Positions 58,401-64,000 of a stretch of DNA of 64,000 bases are shown here, one piece after another (position 1 is the first letter of the stretch; every line of letters starts with the position of its first letter). The stretch spans positions 19,276,123 through 19,340,122 of the forward strand of contig NC_049989.1 of assembly GCF_000003815.2 (NCBI RefSeq), given 5' to 3'. The position numbers and the translations under genes are program-made. The stretch comes from Branchiostoma floridae (lineage: Eukaryota; Chordata; Leptocardii; Amphioxiformes; Branchiostomatidae). The notes beneath the pieces were generated by a model, which was not told the DNA's origin, ran no database searches, and saw only the letters and a list, made by a program, of their open reading frames with translations.

Positions 58401-61400
58401 TGCTCTTGTAGACTCTGCATTTTTTACTCTAATGATTTTTCATTGTATGAATCTAGCATGTACTTCATACAAAACACTGTTAACATGACTTTTATGTGCT
58501 TTTATGTACTATCTGCCCTTTAAAGATGCAACGTATGAAATATCGAGTGGGCCAGCTGTTGAAAGAAGGCACGTCATCGGACGAGGTTTTAACCACCTTG
58601 GAAAATGTCCACAAATTGTTCCTGGACGACTCATTTCTACACCTGACAAACATTTCGTCGGAGTTTCCACTTGAAGTGGTAAGCCATGATTGAATTACCT
58701 TCGCCATGTTTTAGTAGCGTCTACAGGTGCTCATGTATGTATATGTGATCTTTTGTGTGTACATATGTTTGGGGATGAACAGGATATCTCTAGTTTGCCT
58801 GGATTGCTTGTGTTGATAATAGGTATGTGTATATGTCTTGAAGAGAACTCAAAATGATCAGATTTTTGGCTCCCTAATGGCTAATCATGGTACTGCAGAT
58901 GAACTGCCGGTTTTGGTACCGTGTCTGGACATGCCATTGTTTTGATTTCTGAGTGCGGATAGCTCTTGGGCAGAGAGTACTTGGTGTAGGTTTTGGCCCC
59001 CCTAGCAGGTTTTCTGGCTCGGTTTAAAATTTCATTATTTTCTTGATTTAAATATCTATGGTAAGATAATGTGTATATTGTGATCACAATGCTCATATTT
59101 TACATATTTTTGTAACAGGAAGCAGCTGTGGAGCTGTTTAGCATGTCTTCTGAACTCATCAGAGCATCACAAGGTGCAAGAATACCAACGATGGAGAGAT
59201 TAAATGAAGGTAAAAAGGCCTAAGAGTAGTTGGAGAGATTCTTCATAGACTGCGATAAATGCAGTATGAATATGTTCGTCCTTGAATTGAGTATATTATC
59301 AAATAAACTCTGATATTTGCGTTTGGCTGTTTTGCTTTTGATCGTCTGGTTATGGCATTTTTACACTGCATGGTTTGTTATTTTTTCAATTTACTGTATG
59401 ATACTGCTATGCTTTTTGTGTGTCTATTTTTCCACAAACATTCGTCATGGTAGTGTAACTTTTATAATTGCATTAACCATGATAATGTTCTTGATATCTT
59501 TAGTCGTAGCACAAACAGTTTCACGTCTGTTCCAAATACTGCCGGTTGGAGATCTGCCCGAACTGGACACCTCTGTGGGTCTTTTTAAAATCGACGACAT
59601 CGATGTCAATTCAGCAGACGTTTCACCTAAACAGCAGCTTAAGACCTTAAAAGATCAGCAATTGGAATTTAATCTACAGGTTGGTTTAACCTCATGTTAC
59701 TTTCGCCACTCATGCAGTGAAGTATTTATAAGCTATATTAGGAAATAATTCGATTATCTTTTAGTGATTTTTTTTATTGTAAACACTATGTTAAAAAACA
59801 ACTACGGTTTTCTTTATAAACATATATGTTAATAGATGGGAATTTCAAACAAGTACATGATTCATTATTACATTCGCATTATTGCAGCAACGTATAGCTG
59901 GCTTGTCTTTGACGAACGCAATTGACAGCGCAGCAGACGCTTTACTGGCCATTCTGCCAGATTCTGAGGACTACCATGCTGTATTTAAAGGAGACCGTGT
60001 CACCGTAGAAGTTGTGAGGTCCACTAATAGTAACAATGTGATATCTCGTGGAAGCCTGGTCAATGTGTCATCTTCTTTCGCAAGCTGTTCGCCTAATGGC
60101 AGTATAGATGCAACGGTTTGTGATTCACTTGTAGATTTTTTTTAAGTTGATGATGTTTATTTGTATTTTCTGCACGTTGTTTTGTTTGTCATTGAAATTT
60201 AAAAAACACTATCTACATATAACCATATCGAAACAATGAATAGTGTCAAGAATAAAACTACATGTATAAATTGCTAACACGTACCAATTCAACATCAAAT
60301 ATTTCAACAAATGTTTTTTTCCTAAATGATATAAATAGCACAAACAGTTGGTGTTTATTATGCAAAATTGGCAACGTTGCTCGTAGTAATTATGTATGTG
60401 CGTTTAAGAAAGTGTATGGACTAGTGAATATGTTATCTCGTGCCAAGCATCAGTATTTTTTCTTAGATCGGAGTACTACATCTTGTCATTTTCTATTATA
60501 GATGGTAGTAATGGACAGAAATCTGTTTTCTTGGAACGGATCAACCTTTGGCCAGAATATCACCACACCCATCATTTCGTTTTCGTTGGGATCTCAAGAC
60601 TTGGACAACTGCTCTATGCAGATGGATCTCTCGATCCCTATAGCATTTGGCTTTACAGATGAACCCAGACGTCAGCGCAGAGCCCTGGATGGAAGTGGAT
60701 TCGGTGGGACGCAGCTCCAAGATAGTGGTACTAATGTCGGACGGAGAAATAACATGACAATGGCATACCACGCATACGACGTACCGGCTGCAACGACTGT
60801 GGTTGTGATGCATCTGTCGTGGTGGGATCACGCTGCCACCTTCAGGATCTTCTTCCGTCACGATGCGCTGCCAACAGAGGAGATGTATGACGACATGGAG
60901 ACGGTGATGGAGGAGGATGTTGTTCTGGCATGGCATCGGGAAACGGGCAGCTCACGGACCTGGGTTCCTAATATCGGGCGACGCCGAGGAAAGCTGTACG
61001 TTGGGATCCAGACAACAGGTATCTGACGAAAGTCAATCTTTATGGCAAATGATGAATGATATCCAAACAAAAAATGATAACATAAAGCATGAATGTCTCT
61101 ATGTTTGGTCAGTCAATTCAACATAGTGTTGTTACTATATCTAAACAACCTTGTTTTTCTTAACTTTATTTGATTGTTTTAATTTGTAATGTTGATAGAC
61201 GACTCCAGGAAGAATAGAGTTATGATAATAATTGTAACTCTAATTGGAGATCAAAATAACCAACCAAACAAACAGACAATCATTTCGCTGTTTTCATCAA
61301 TATAAATTCATCAGAGAAATGCACTGCTCTGATAAATGACTTTGCACTGACGAAGGTAGCAGACAGGGTGTCTGTGGAGAAGTAAAATAAATCTGTGTAT

Positions 61401-64000
61401 GTAAGAAAACTTCATTAGGTTGGTAGAAAATAGGATATTGGAGACCTTCTTCACGACCAGTTGGCTTAACCTGCCTACGCTGTAGTCTTGTTAGAAGCTC
61501 TAGAAAAATGTCTCGCTGGCATCGAAACGTGAGCAGGTAAAAACAACCGGTTGCGAAGAAGTCTTCTGTAATATGCTATGTTGAATGCAATACTGATGTT
61601 TCTACAGCTGTATCGTGATTTTCATATGATTGAGTTCTGATTTTAATTTGCGCAGCTGCAGTAACCATTGCAATTCTTCACCAGTTGCTTATACATTAGA
61701 TTCAAACAAATAGCCAGAGGTAAATTTTGCCTCAATTGAAGGTATGGAATCTGAGGAATGTGTTCAATATGTTACTCTTCTGAAAACATTTTCTTTTATT
61801 TTTGAAACCTGCATCATTTAGGATCTAATATTCTTCAGCACACTGCGCCTTCCGCTGGTGAATATAAACTGCGGGCATCAACTGTGAACTGTATGAGCTG
61901 GGAGGATTCGCCAGAGAAGTGGGAAAAAGACTGTGGGGTGAGCAAACTTGATCCAGATATAACAAAATAGCGACATGTTTATTGCAAATAGTTTTCCCAA
62001 AAAAGATTGCAAGTAATTCTAGATACGGAAAACGACAAACAATAATTGAAATTACATAACACTAGCCTTTTCCCATTCTTCCCCATTCTTTTTCTAATTT
62101 CATGTTTTCTGAAATTAGATGTCTAATACCTAAAACATGTCACTTTGTGTATCACTTTAAGTGTCAATATCATTTTACGTAAGTTGACCTAACAACAAAT
62201 TTGTTTCTCTCCAGGTTATATTGGATCTATCCACAAGTGCCATGAAGTGTAATTGTAGCTTTCCAAGGCCGAAAGCTGTGATCGGTGGCAGCGTACATTT
62301 TCCTCCAAACTCTATTGATTTCGACAAGATCTTTGGAAATCCCGAAAGCCTAACTGAAAATGACAAGGTGTTTTACGTGGTTATCGGCGAGTGGGTCATC
62401 TACCTCCTGTTGATAATCTTCCTAAATGTGGACTTTCAGCGTCTTCGGGTGAGTAGCTCGTTTTTTTTCCTACTATGATTATATTTTTAATTTCATAGAC
62501 AAAGACACTAATGCGCAGGCACAATCATAAATAATTATGCTAGTGAAACAAAATCAATACCAAAAAGCATGTATAAACGAAACAAGAAACTAAAACATGA
62601 CAATTCATACAGTTGAAGCAATTCATAGAGCCGTTGCCCTACTTAATAATAGTAATAAGCACATATTCATCAGTGCAATAATTTTCATACTAAGTTTAAT
62701 ATTTTTTTATGGAAAAATAGCTATAGCCAATGTTGTTACAATTAATTAGATAATACACAACAACATGATCATAAGCAGTCATAGGTATCAACCACGATGC
62801 AATACAAAACAATATTTTTCGCAATGTGCAATATCTACCATTATCGGTAGCTATTGTTATTCAAAACAAGATGTTAAGTAAAAGTAAATATCAAGAAGGT
62901 AGACGGCAAAAGCTTTTAAACGATCAAGTAAATGGTAACCTCTGCTTTTTATCTGAACATAAATATTTAGAACGAAAGAAACAATGTTATAATAAATAAA
63001 ATGTAGAGTGGGTAGCTTATTTTTCATTAAACACTATCACGGTCACAATATTTTATAATATGTTTCTTTGTCCGTCCAGATTATTTATCTTTTTACCTTT
63101 CTTCACCAGGAGAAGATGCGAAATGAATCTCCCAAGAAGAAGATCCAATTGGAACAACTGTCCGTCCTACCACCAGACAGGATGCCAGCCTCGTATCTAT
63201 ACCACATCACCATCAACACCGGCTCTATGTTCGCTGCTGGTACCTCGGCACGGATTGGCTTCCAACTGTTCGGTTCAAAATTGAAGACTGCGGTCAAGAT
63301 GTTGAATCCTGGTGGAGAAGTAAGGCTGGCCCACCATTTTTTCAGGACTACATGTATTAATATAGGATACACATGTACTATGCCAGGGAATGTCACAGAA
63401 GCCAAGGCTTGATAGAGTTGAGATTAAAGCGTGATCTCAGGCTTTTCAAGGCTTCGTGTCGATTGGGTGAGTTGTTATTTCGGGAGATAGAAACAAAGAG
63501 AGTGCTCCTAAGCTAAAACGTTTTGCATTTCATTGTTCCAGTCATTGCTCCGTGGTGGCTCCTATGACTTCATTATGCCAGTAAAACAGCCGCTCGGGCA
63601 TTTGGAACTTCTGCATATCTGGCACGACAACACCGGTGGGGGTGACGCCGCGTCGTGGTTCTTGAGAGAAGTTATTATAAAAGATATGCAAACGGACAGA
63701 ACGTAAGATGCAAAACAATCATTATGTCAGTTTATAGATTCGTAATATAGATTCGTTGTATCTATAGCAGATCATTGTATCTATGCCTTTTAGTATGTGG
63801 CTGTGTCTATGCCTTTTTGCTCCTTCTAAACTTTACAACGGTAGATTTGAAAAATAAATGATGTAATCCTTTAACTTTACTCTTGTAGATCCCAGTTCGT
63901 GTGTTATGATTGGTTGTCTGATGTGAGAGGTGACTGCCAAGTTCAAAAGGCTCTACACGCGGCAACTCGAGAACAGATGCAATCTTTCAATACTCTGTTT
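28953..64000 (+). CDS. polycystin-1-family receptor with trefoil/26 CCP/10 EGF/4 FN3 ectodomain (3' partial)
   Basis: Fifty-eight exons joined in phase give 3,085 codons up to the right edge with no stop. Order: signal peptide (1-22), trefoil (23-68), CCP1-26 (69-1550), EGF1-10 (1551-1960), FN3 1-4 (1961-2325), Thr-rich linker (2326-2419), GAIN-like region (about 2420-2830), GPS (2831-2875), TM1 (about 2898-2920), PLAT (about 2952 onward). GPS, TM1 then PLAT is specific to PKD1, PKD1L1-3 and PKDREJ, 11-TM proteins of cilia, taste cells or sperm that pair with TRPP channels. I see no PKD repeats, C-type lectin or REJ module. CCP exons are nearly all 171 bp and EGF exons all 123 bp, both phase 1-1, so domains can be added or skipped without frameshift. 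A 100-N gap lies between EGF4 and EGF5. Role: probable cell-surface sensor or adhesion receptor (inference). Confidence 0.88.
29590..30060 (-). mobile_element. non-LTR retrotransposon 3' end in intron 1
   Basis: The minus-strand frame about 30050-29810 reads [20 protein letters not shown] and goes on to [14 protein letters not shown], the H-x-L/F-x-H-C-P-x-(F/Y)-x-x-x-R pattern found at the C-terminus of many LINE ORF2 proteins. Sequence down to about 29590 is its 3' UTR and tail. It is 5' truncated. Confidence 0.55.
30719..30855 (+). CDS. P-type trefoil domain exon
   Basis: It encodes [28 protein letters not shown], then GTKWCFYKL. The R-x-DCG-x-P-x-IT..C...CCFD...WCF pattern is the trefoil signature, and all six cysteines are present. 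Acceptor TTACCCCAG, donor CTG|GTATGT (phase 0). Trefoil domains occur in mucin-associated secreted peptides and in some extracellular matrix proteins; its position at the N-terminus of a polycystin-like receptor is unusual. Confidence 0.9.
31409..33416 (+). CDS. CCP (sushi) domains 1-4
   Basis: Exons are 31409-31571 (CCP1, phase 0 in, 1 out), 32087-32257, 32526-32702 and 33246-33416 (all phase 1-1). Each encodes four cysteines in CCP order: C-P at the start, F-x-C near residue 30, C-Q-x-D/T-G-x-W and P-T-C at the end. CCP1 lacks the usual two residues before its first Cys because it joins the trefoil exon directly. CCP3 is two residues longer, with an NSNNYP insert. CCP modules are about 55-60 residue beta-folds used for protein or ligand binding, best known from complement regulators. 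Confidence 0.9.
31578..31809 (-). mobile_element. MITE, family copy 3, at the CCP1 splice donor
   Basis: It has inverted ends CCCCCTTTCCACTAG and CTAGTGGAAATGGGG, with CGCTCTCACTGCGACCTAAAT and TTTTAGGTCGCAGAGAGAGC inside. It is the same family as 23115-23345 and 24206-24430. It begins directly after the six bases GTAAGG of the CCP1 donor. Confidence 0.8.
33970..36374 (+). CDS. CCP domains 5-10, three recent tandem pairs
   Basis: Exons are 33970-34140, 34386-34556, 34963-35133, 35242-35412, 35806-35976 and 36204-36374, all 171 bp. Odd members (5, 7, 9) share [11 protein letters not shown] or [11 protein letters not shown], then [11 protein letters not shown] and TWSGSSPTC; even members (6, 8, 10) share [15 protein letters not shown] and [15 protein letters not shown]. 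The paired introns also match (for example CATTCCGCCATACAG before 6, 8 and 10), so two-module units of 0.8-1.0 kb were duplicated. Confidence 0.92.
36663..39602 (+). CDS. CCP domains 11-15
   Basis: Exons are 36663-36833, 37420-37590, 38109-38279, 38739-38909 and 39432-39602, all 171 bp and phase 1-1. CCP11, 12 and 14 form a subgroup ([11 protein letters not shown] or [17 protein letters not shown]). CCP13 belongs with CCP6/8/10. CCP15 has CSAQ in place of the usual C-P at its first Cys but keeps all four cysteines and the Trp. Confidence 0.92.
39784..40188. mobile_element. hAT-type MITE with 8-bp target duplication
   Basis: Element 39792-40180 (389 bp) has inverted ends TAGTGGTGCGTACCTAAA and TTTAGGTACGCACCACTA. 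It is flanked by exact CCGGAAAA copies at 39784-39791 and 40181-40188. The 8-bp duplication and TAGTGG-type ends fit hAT transposons. Inner repeats of AAGTCCGGAC add further palindromes. It has no transposase and lies in the intron between CCP15 and CCP16. Confidence 0.85.
40407..41125 (+). CDS. CCP domains 16-18
   Basis: Exons are 40407-40577, 40666-40836 and 40955-41125, all 171 bp, with unusually short introns (88 and 118 bp). They start the second CCP subfamily, marked by [17 protein letters not shown] and SLTCQAD. From CCP17 many modules end in phase 1 on C (ACA C|GT) and not G, another mark of common descent. Confidence 0.92.
41247..42025. repeat. 9-bp minisatellite, about 780 bp
   Basis: Long runs of three 9-mers follow one another: AAATATGAT (from 41255), AAATATTAT (from about 41395) and AAATATTAC (from about 41580), then mixed units back to AAATATTAT and AAATATCAT. 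Because 9 is a multiple of 3, several frames stay open on both strands (YDK/YYK/INM on plus, IFI on minus). These are not genes. Confidence 0.93.
42452..43822 (+). CDS. CCP domains 19-21
   Basis: Exons are 42452-42622, 43111-43281 and 43649-43822. The last is 174 bp, one residue longer. All four cysteines and the Trp are kept. Acceptors are TTGAATAG, CCCCATCAG and TTATTAG; the first is weak, but phase and domain are exact. Confidence 0.9.
44399..46947 (+). CDS. CCP domains 22-26
   Basis: Exons are 44399-44569, 44754-44924, 45646-45816, 46154-46324 and 46777-46947, all 171 bp. Modules 23-25 are close relatives (GxMTGxNFYQD, CQADRTW). CCP26 starts WCPMLPTP and ends in phase 1 on G, matching the G of the EGF that follows. 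Confidence 0.92.
47343..48797 (+). CDS. calcium-binding EGF domains 1-4
   Basis: Exons are 47343-47465, 47962-48084, 48168-48290 and 48675-48797, each exactly 123 bp and phase 1-1. Each begins (D/E)-(I/V/T)-(D/N)-E-C and carries NGGC, C-x-N-x-x-x-x-F-x-C-x-C and G-Y-x-L-N. The first is the calcium-binding motif and the second fits the Asp/Asn hydroxylation consensus. All six cysteines are present. Tandem Ca-EGF modules form rigid calcium-stabilised rods. Confidence 0.93.
48400..48600 (-). repeat. SINE-like dispersed sequence in intron
   Basis: The reverse strand holds GCCTGGGAAACCCCGG..GGGGTAAGG, GGCTGTACCCGTCTTTTGTA and AGGGACGTAAATGGGGTCC. The GGGACGTAAA..GGTCC segment is of the type seen in short dispersed retroposons. 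It is GC-rich against its surroundings. No target duplication was found. Confidence 0.4.
48936..49035. other. assembly gap (100 N)
   Basis: A run of exactly 100 Ns, the conventional length for a gap of unknown size, lies in the intron between EGF4 and EGF5. Confidence 0.99.
49173..50421 (+). CDS. calcium-binding EGF domains 5-7
   Basis: Exons are 49173-49295, 49812-49934 and 50299-50421, each 123 bp, phase 1-1. EGF5 has NLIPSF in place of the usual N-(T/S)-(I/M)-G-S-F. EGF7 has NSGC in place of NGGC and ends in phase 1 on A (GAC A|GTAGGG); calcium ligands are kept. Confidence 0.93.
49371..49545. repeat. (CT)n-rich tract
   Basis: A polypyrimidine CTCTCTCT microsatellite with interruptions lies downstream of EGF5. 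The open frame across it ([10 protein letters not shown]) is an artefact. Confidence 0.85.
50911..52303 (+). CDS. calcium-binding EGF domains 8-10
   Basis: Exons are 50911-51033, 51444-51566 and 52181-52303, each 123 bp, phase 1-1. All have D-(I/V)-(D/N)-E-C, six cysteines and the hydroxylation consensus. EGF10 closes the array and joins FN3-1 in phase 1. Confidence 0.93.
52378..52460. repeat. (GT)n microsatellite
   Basis: An almost pure GTGTGTGT run with a few interruptions lies just after EGF10. Confidence 0.9.
52813..53873 (+). CDS. fibronectin type III domain 1 (two exons)
   Basis: Exons are 52813-52932 and 53718-53873. The first encodes strands A-C ([28 protein letters not shown]), the second strands C'-G ([14 protein letters not shown]..). 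Phase 1-1 throughout; 92 residues. The Trp of strand B and the YxxxV/L of strand F fit FN3. Confidence 0.82.
54383..54655 (+). CDS. fibronectin type III domain 2
   Basis: A single 273-bp exon. [26 protein letters not shown] and [15 protein letters not shown] are standard FN3 strands. The acceptor is CACCCGAAG, with a pyrimidine-rich tract before it. Confidence 0.88.
54967..55245 (+). CDS. fibronectin type III domain 3
   Basis: A single 279-bp exon. [29 protein letters not shown] and [15 protein letters not shown] identify it. An RKRRS stretch (55092-55106) sits in the C-E loop and matches the furin consensus. Confidence 0.88.
55421..56494 (+). CDS. fibronectin type III domain 4 (two exons)
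   Basis: Exons are 55421-55562 and 56370-56494, joined in phase 2 (AC|T). [23 protein letters not shown] is followed by [18 protein letters not shown]. The intron carries a tRNA-derived SINE and a dispersed repeat. Confidence 0.88.
55698..55870 (-). mobile_element. tRNA-derived SINE
   Basis: The reverse strand starts GCGTGGCGTAACTGGTAGAG (A box) and has GAGTTCGATCCCCAC (B box) 30 nt on, a tRNA-like promoter. The body continues AAAACGTTT-like, CACTTTACACGGCCTTCC, ATGGGTACCAGACTTCGG and GGGGAGGTAAAAGAC. Acceptor-stem pairing is lost, so it is a SINE head and not a tRNA gene. Confidence 0.72.
55910..56120. repeat. dispersed repeat, shared with 16190-16435
   Basis: GCGGTTCAAAACCTACAGTC, GCAATTATTGTACTGAG, CTTTGCGATTTAACCCCGC and AATTTCAGCCCCTGG parallel the copy in the CAP gene intron. 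Confidence 0.6.
57025..58374 (+). CDS. Thr-rich linker exons
   Basis: Four small exons: 57025-57156, 57640-57684, 58066-58116 and 58322-58374. The phases run 1-1, 1-1, 1-1 and 1-0. They encode [32 protein letters not shown] and TSETTPS-type sequence, probably O-glycosylated, connecting FN3-4 to the GAIN region. The second exon has competing splice sites (see finding). Individual exons here rest on phase and composition only. Confidence 0.6.
57309..57486. mobile_element. pogo/Tc1-like MITE, 178 bp
   Basis: Inverted ends TACAGTAGAAGC..GTTGATTGCAC and GTGCAATTAAAC.GCTTCTACTGTA, with a TA at each border and GGATAACTGCACG/GGATAACCGCGCA inside. CAGTAGAA-type ends with a TA target are typical of pogo-like elements; the family is inference. 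Confidence 0.75.
58526..61018 (+). CDS. GAIN-like juxtamembrane region
   Basis: Exons are 58526-58678, 59119-59209, 59504-59679, 59888-60115 and 60502-61018, all in phase. The first part is helical ([46 protein letters not shown]), like GAIN subdomain A. The last exon is beta-rich ([62 protein letters not shown]) and resembles the pre-GPS part of polycystin-1-like proteins. A RRQRR stretch (60667-60681) fits a furin site. Several N-x-S/T sites are present. Confidence 0.72.
58870..59015 (-). repeat. dispersed repeat copy in intron
   Basis: The inverse of 19100-19260: GACATGCCATTGTTTTGATT, GGATAGCTCTTGGG and GGTTTTGGCCCCCCTAGCAGG parallel the family in 13200-13300. It lies between the two first GAIN-region exons. 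Confidence 0.5.
61330..61570. repeat. repeat with GACGAAGG...CGAAACGT motif in intron
   Basis: CACTGACGAAGGTAGCAGAC and CATCGAAACGTGAGCAGG are the halves of a retroposon tail motif, also seen at 18955-18995, here separated by about 170 bp. It lies between the GAIN exon and the GPS exon. Confidence 0.4.
61822..62448 (+). CDS. GPS motif and first transmembrane helix
   Basis: Exons are 61822-61937 and 62215-62448. [19 protein letters not shown].. then KCNCSF; the C..W......W and C-x-C pattern is kept. The H-L/T-S/T cleavage triplet expected just after C-x-C is absent (SFPRP instead). The polycystin-conserved F-P-P-N-S-I-D-F-x-K-I-F follows, then TM1 ([21 protein letters not shown], given in parts: about residues 2898-2920). 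Confidence 0.85.
63110..64000 (+). CDS. PLAT domain, runs off the window
   Basis: Exons are 63110-63319, 63542-63702 and 63889-64000 (cut by the edge). After a basic stretch (NESPKKKIQ), [19 protein letters not shown] starts the PLAT fold, then [39 protein letters not shown] and [14 protein letters not shown]. The order GPS-TM-PLAT is that of polycystin-1 proteins, where PLAT binds lipids and regulates trafficking. The last residues in view ([12 protein letters not shown]) are the expected linker toward TM2. Confidence 0.9.

Noticed and set aside
60541-60936. 131-codon minus-strand frame
   Set aside because: It is the antisense shadow of the well-supported GAIN exon 60502-61018.
1-64000. CRISPR arrays, operons, bacterial promoters
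   Set aside because: The window is intron-bearing animal DNA; no spaced identical repeats of CRISPR type were seen.

Overview
This window is animal nuclear DNA, most likely a cephalochordate (amphioxus, Branchiostoma). The genes are intron-rich with GT-AG splicing. The long exon arrays are dominated by phase 1-1 CCP/sushi and Ca-binding EGF modules. The dispersed repeats (CR1-type LINE, Penelope-like element, hAT and other fold-back MITEs, a tRNA-derived SINE) fit a marine deuterostome. The species assignment is inference. One run of 100 Ns (48936-49035) shows this is a draft assembly.

Layout. (1) 1-4820: a 5'-rich CR1-type non-LTR retrotransposon on the minus strand. It has a broken ORF1 with an SGNH-esterase domain, an ORF2 with endonuclease and reverse transcriptase, and duplicated 5' leader units; its 3' end is damaged and leaves the window. 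(2) 6047-11064, minus: a small secreted jacalin-like (ZG16-type) lectin reconstructed from three exons (187 codons). (3) 14269-22005, minus: a secreted protein with two ShKT domains followed by a complete CAP/SCP domain, reconstructed from eight exons (296 codons). (4) 22006-28952: repeat-rich intergenic DNA with nested duplications, MITEs and an AT-palindrome tract. (5) 28953-64000, plus: one very large gene that continues past the right edge.

The large gene could be followed exon by exon. In 58 exons (9,255 coding nt, 3,085 codons in register) it encodes a signal peptide, a P-type trefoil domain, 26 CCP domains, 10 Ca-binding EGF domains, 4 fibronectin III domains, a Thr-rich linker, a GAIN-like region with a degenerate GPS, a transmembrane helix and a PLAT domain. 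GPS, then first TM, then PLAT is the signature of the polycystin-1 family (PKD1, PKD1L1-3, PKDREJ). The complement/EGF/FN3 ectodomain is unlike the vertebrate members. The remaining ten or so TM segments would lie beyond position 64000.

How the genes relate: all three cellular genes encode secretory-pathway products with extracellular recognition or binding modules (lectin, CAP/ShKT, CCP/EGF/FN3 receptor). Nothing in the sequence shows that they act together. The two small genes lie on the minus strand and the polycystin-like gene is divergent from them across about 7 kb. Most exon assignments rest on protein-domain recognition plus matching splice phase, without transcript evidence.
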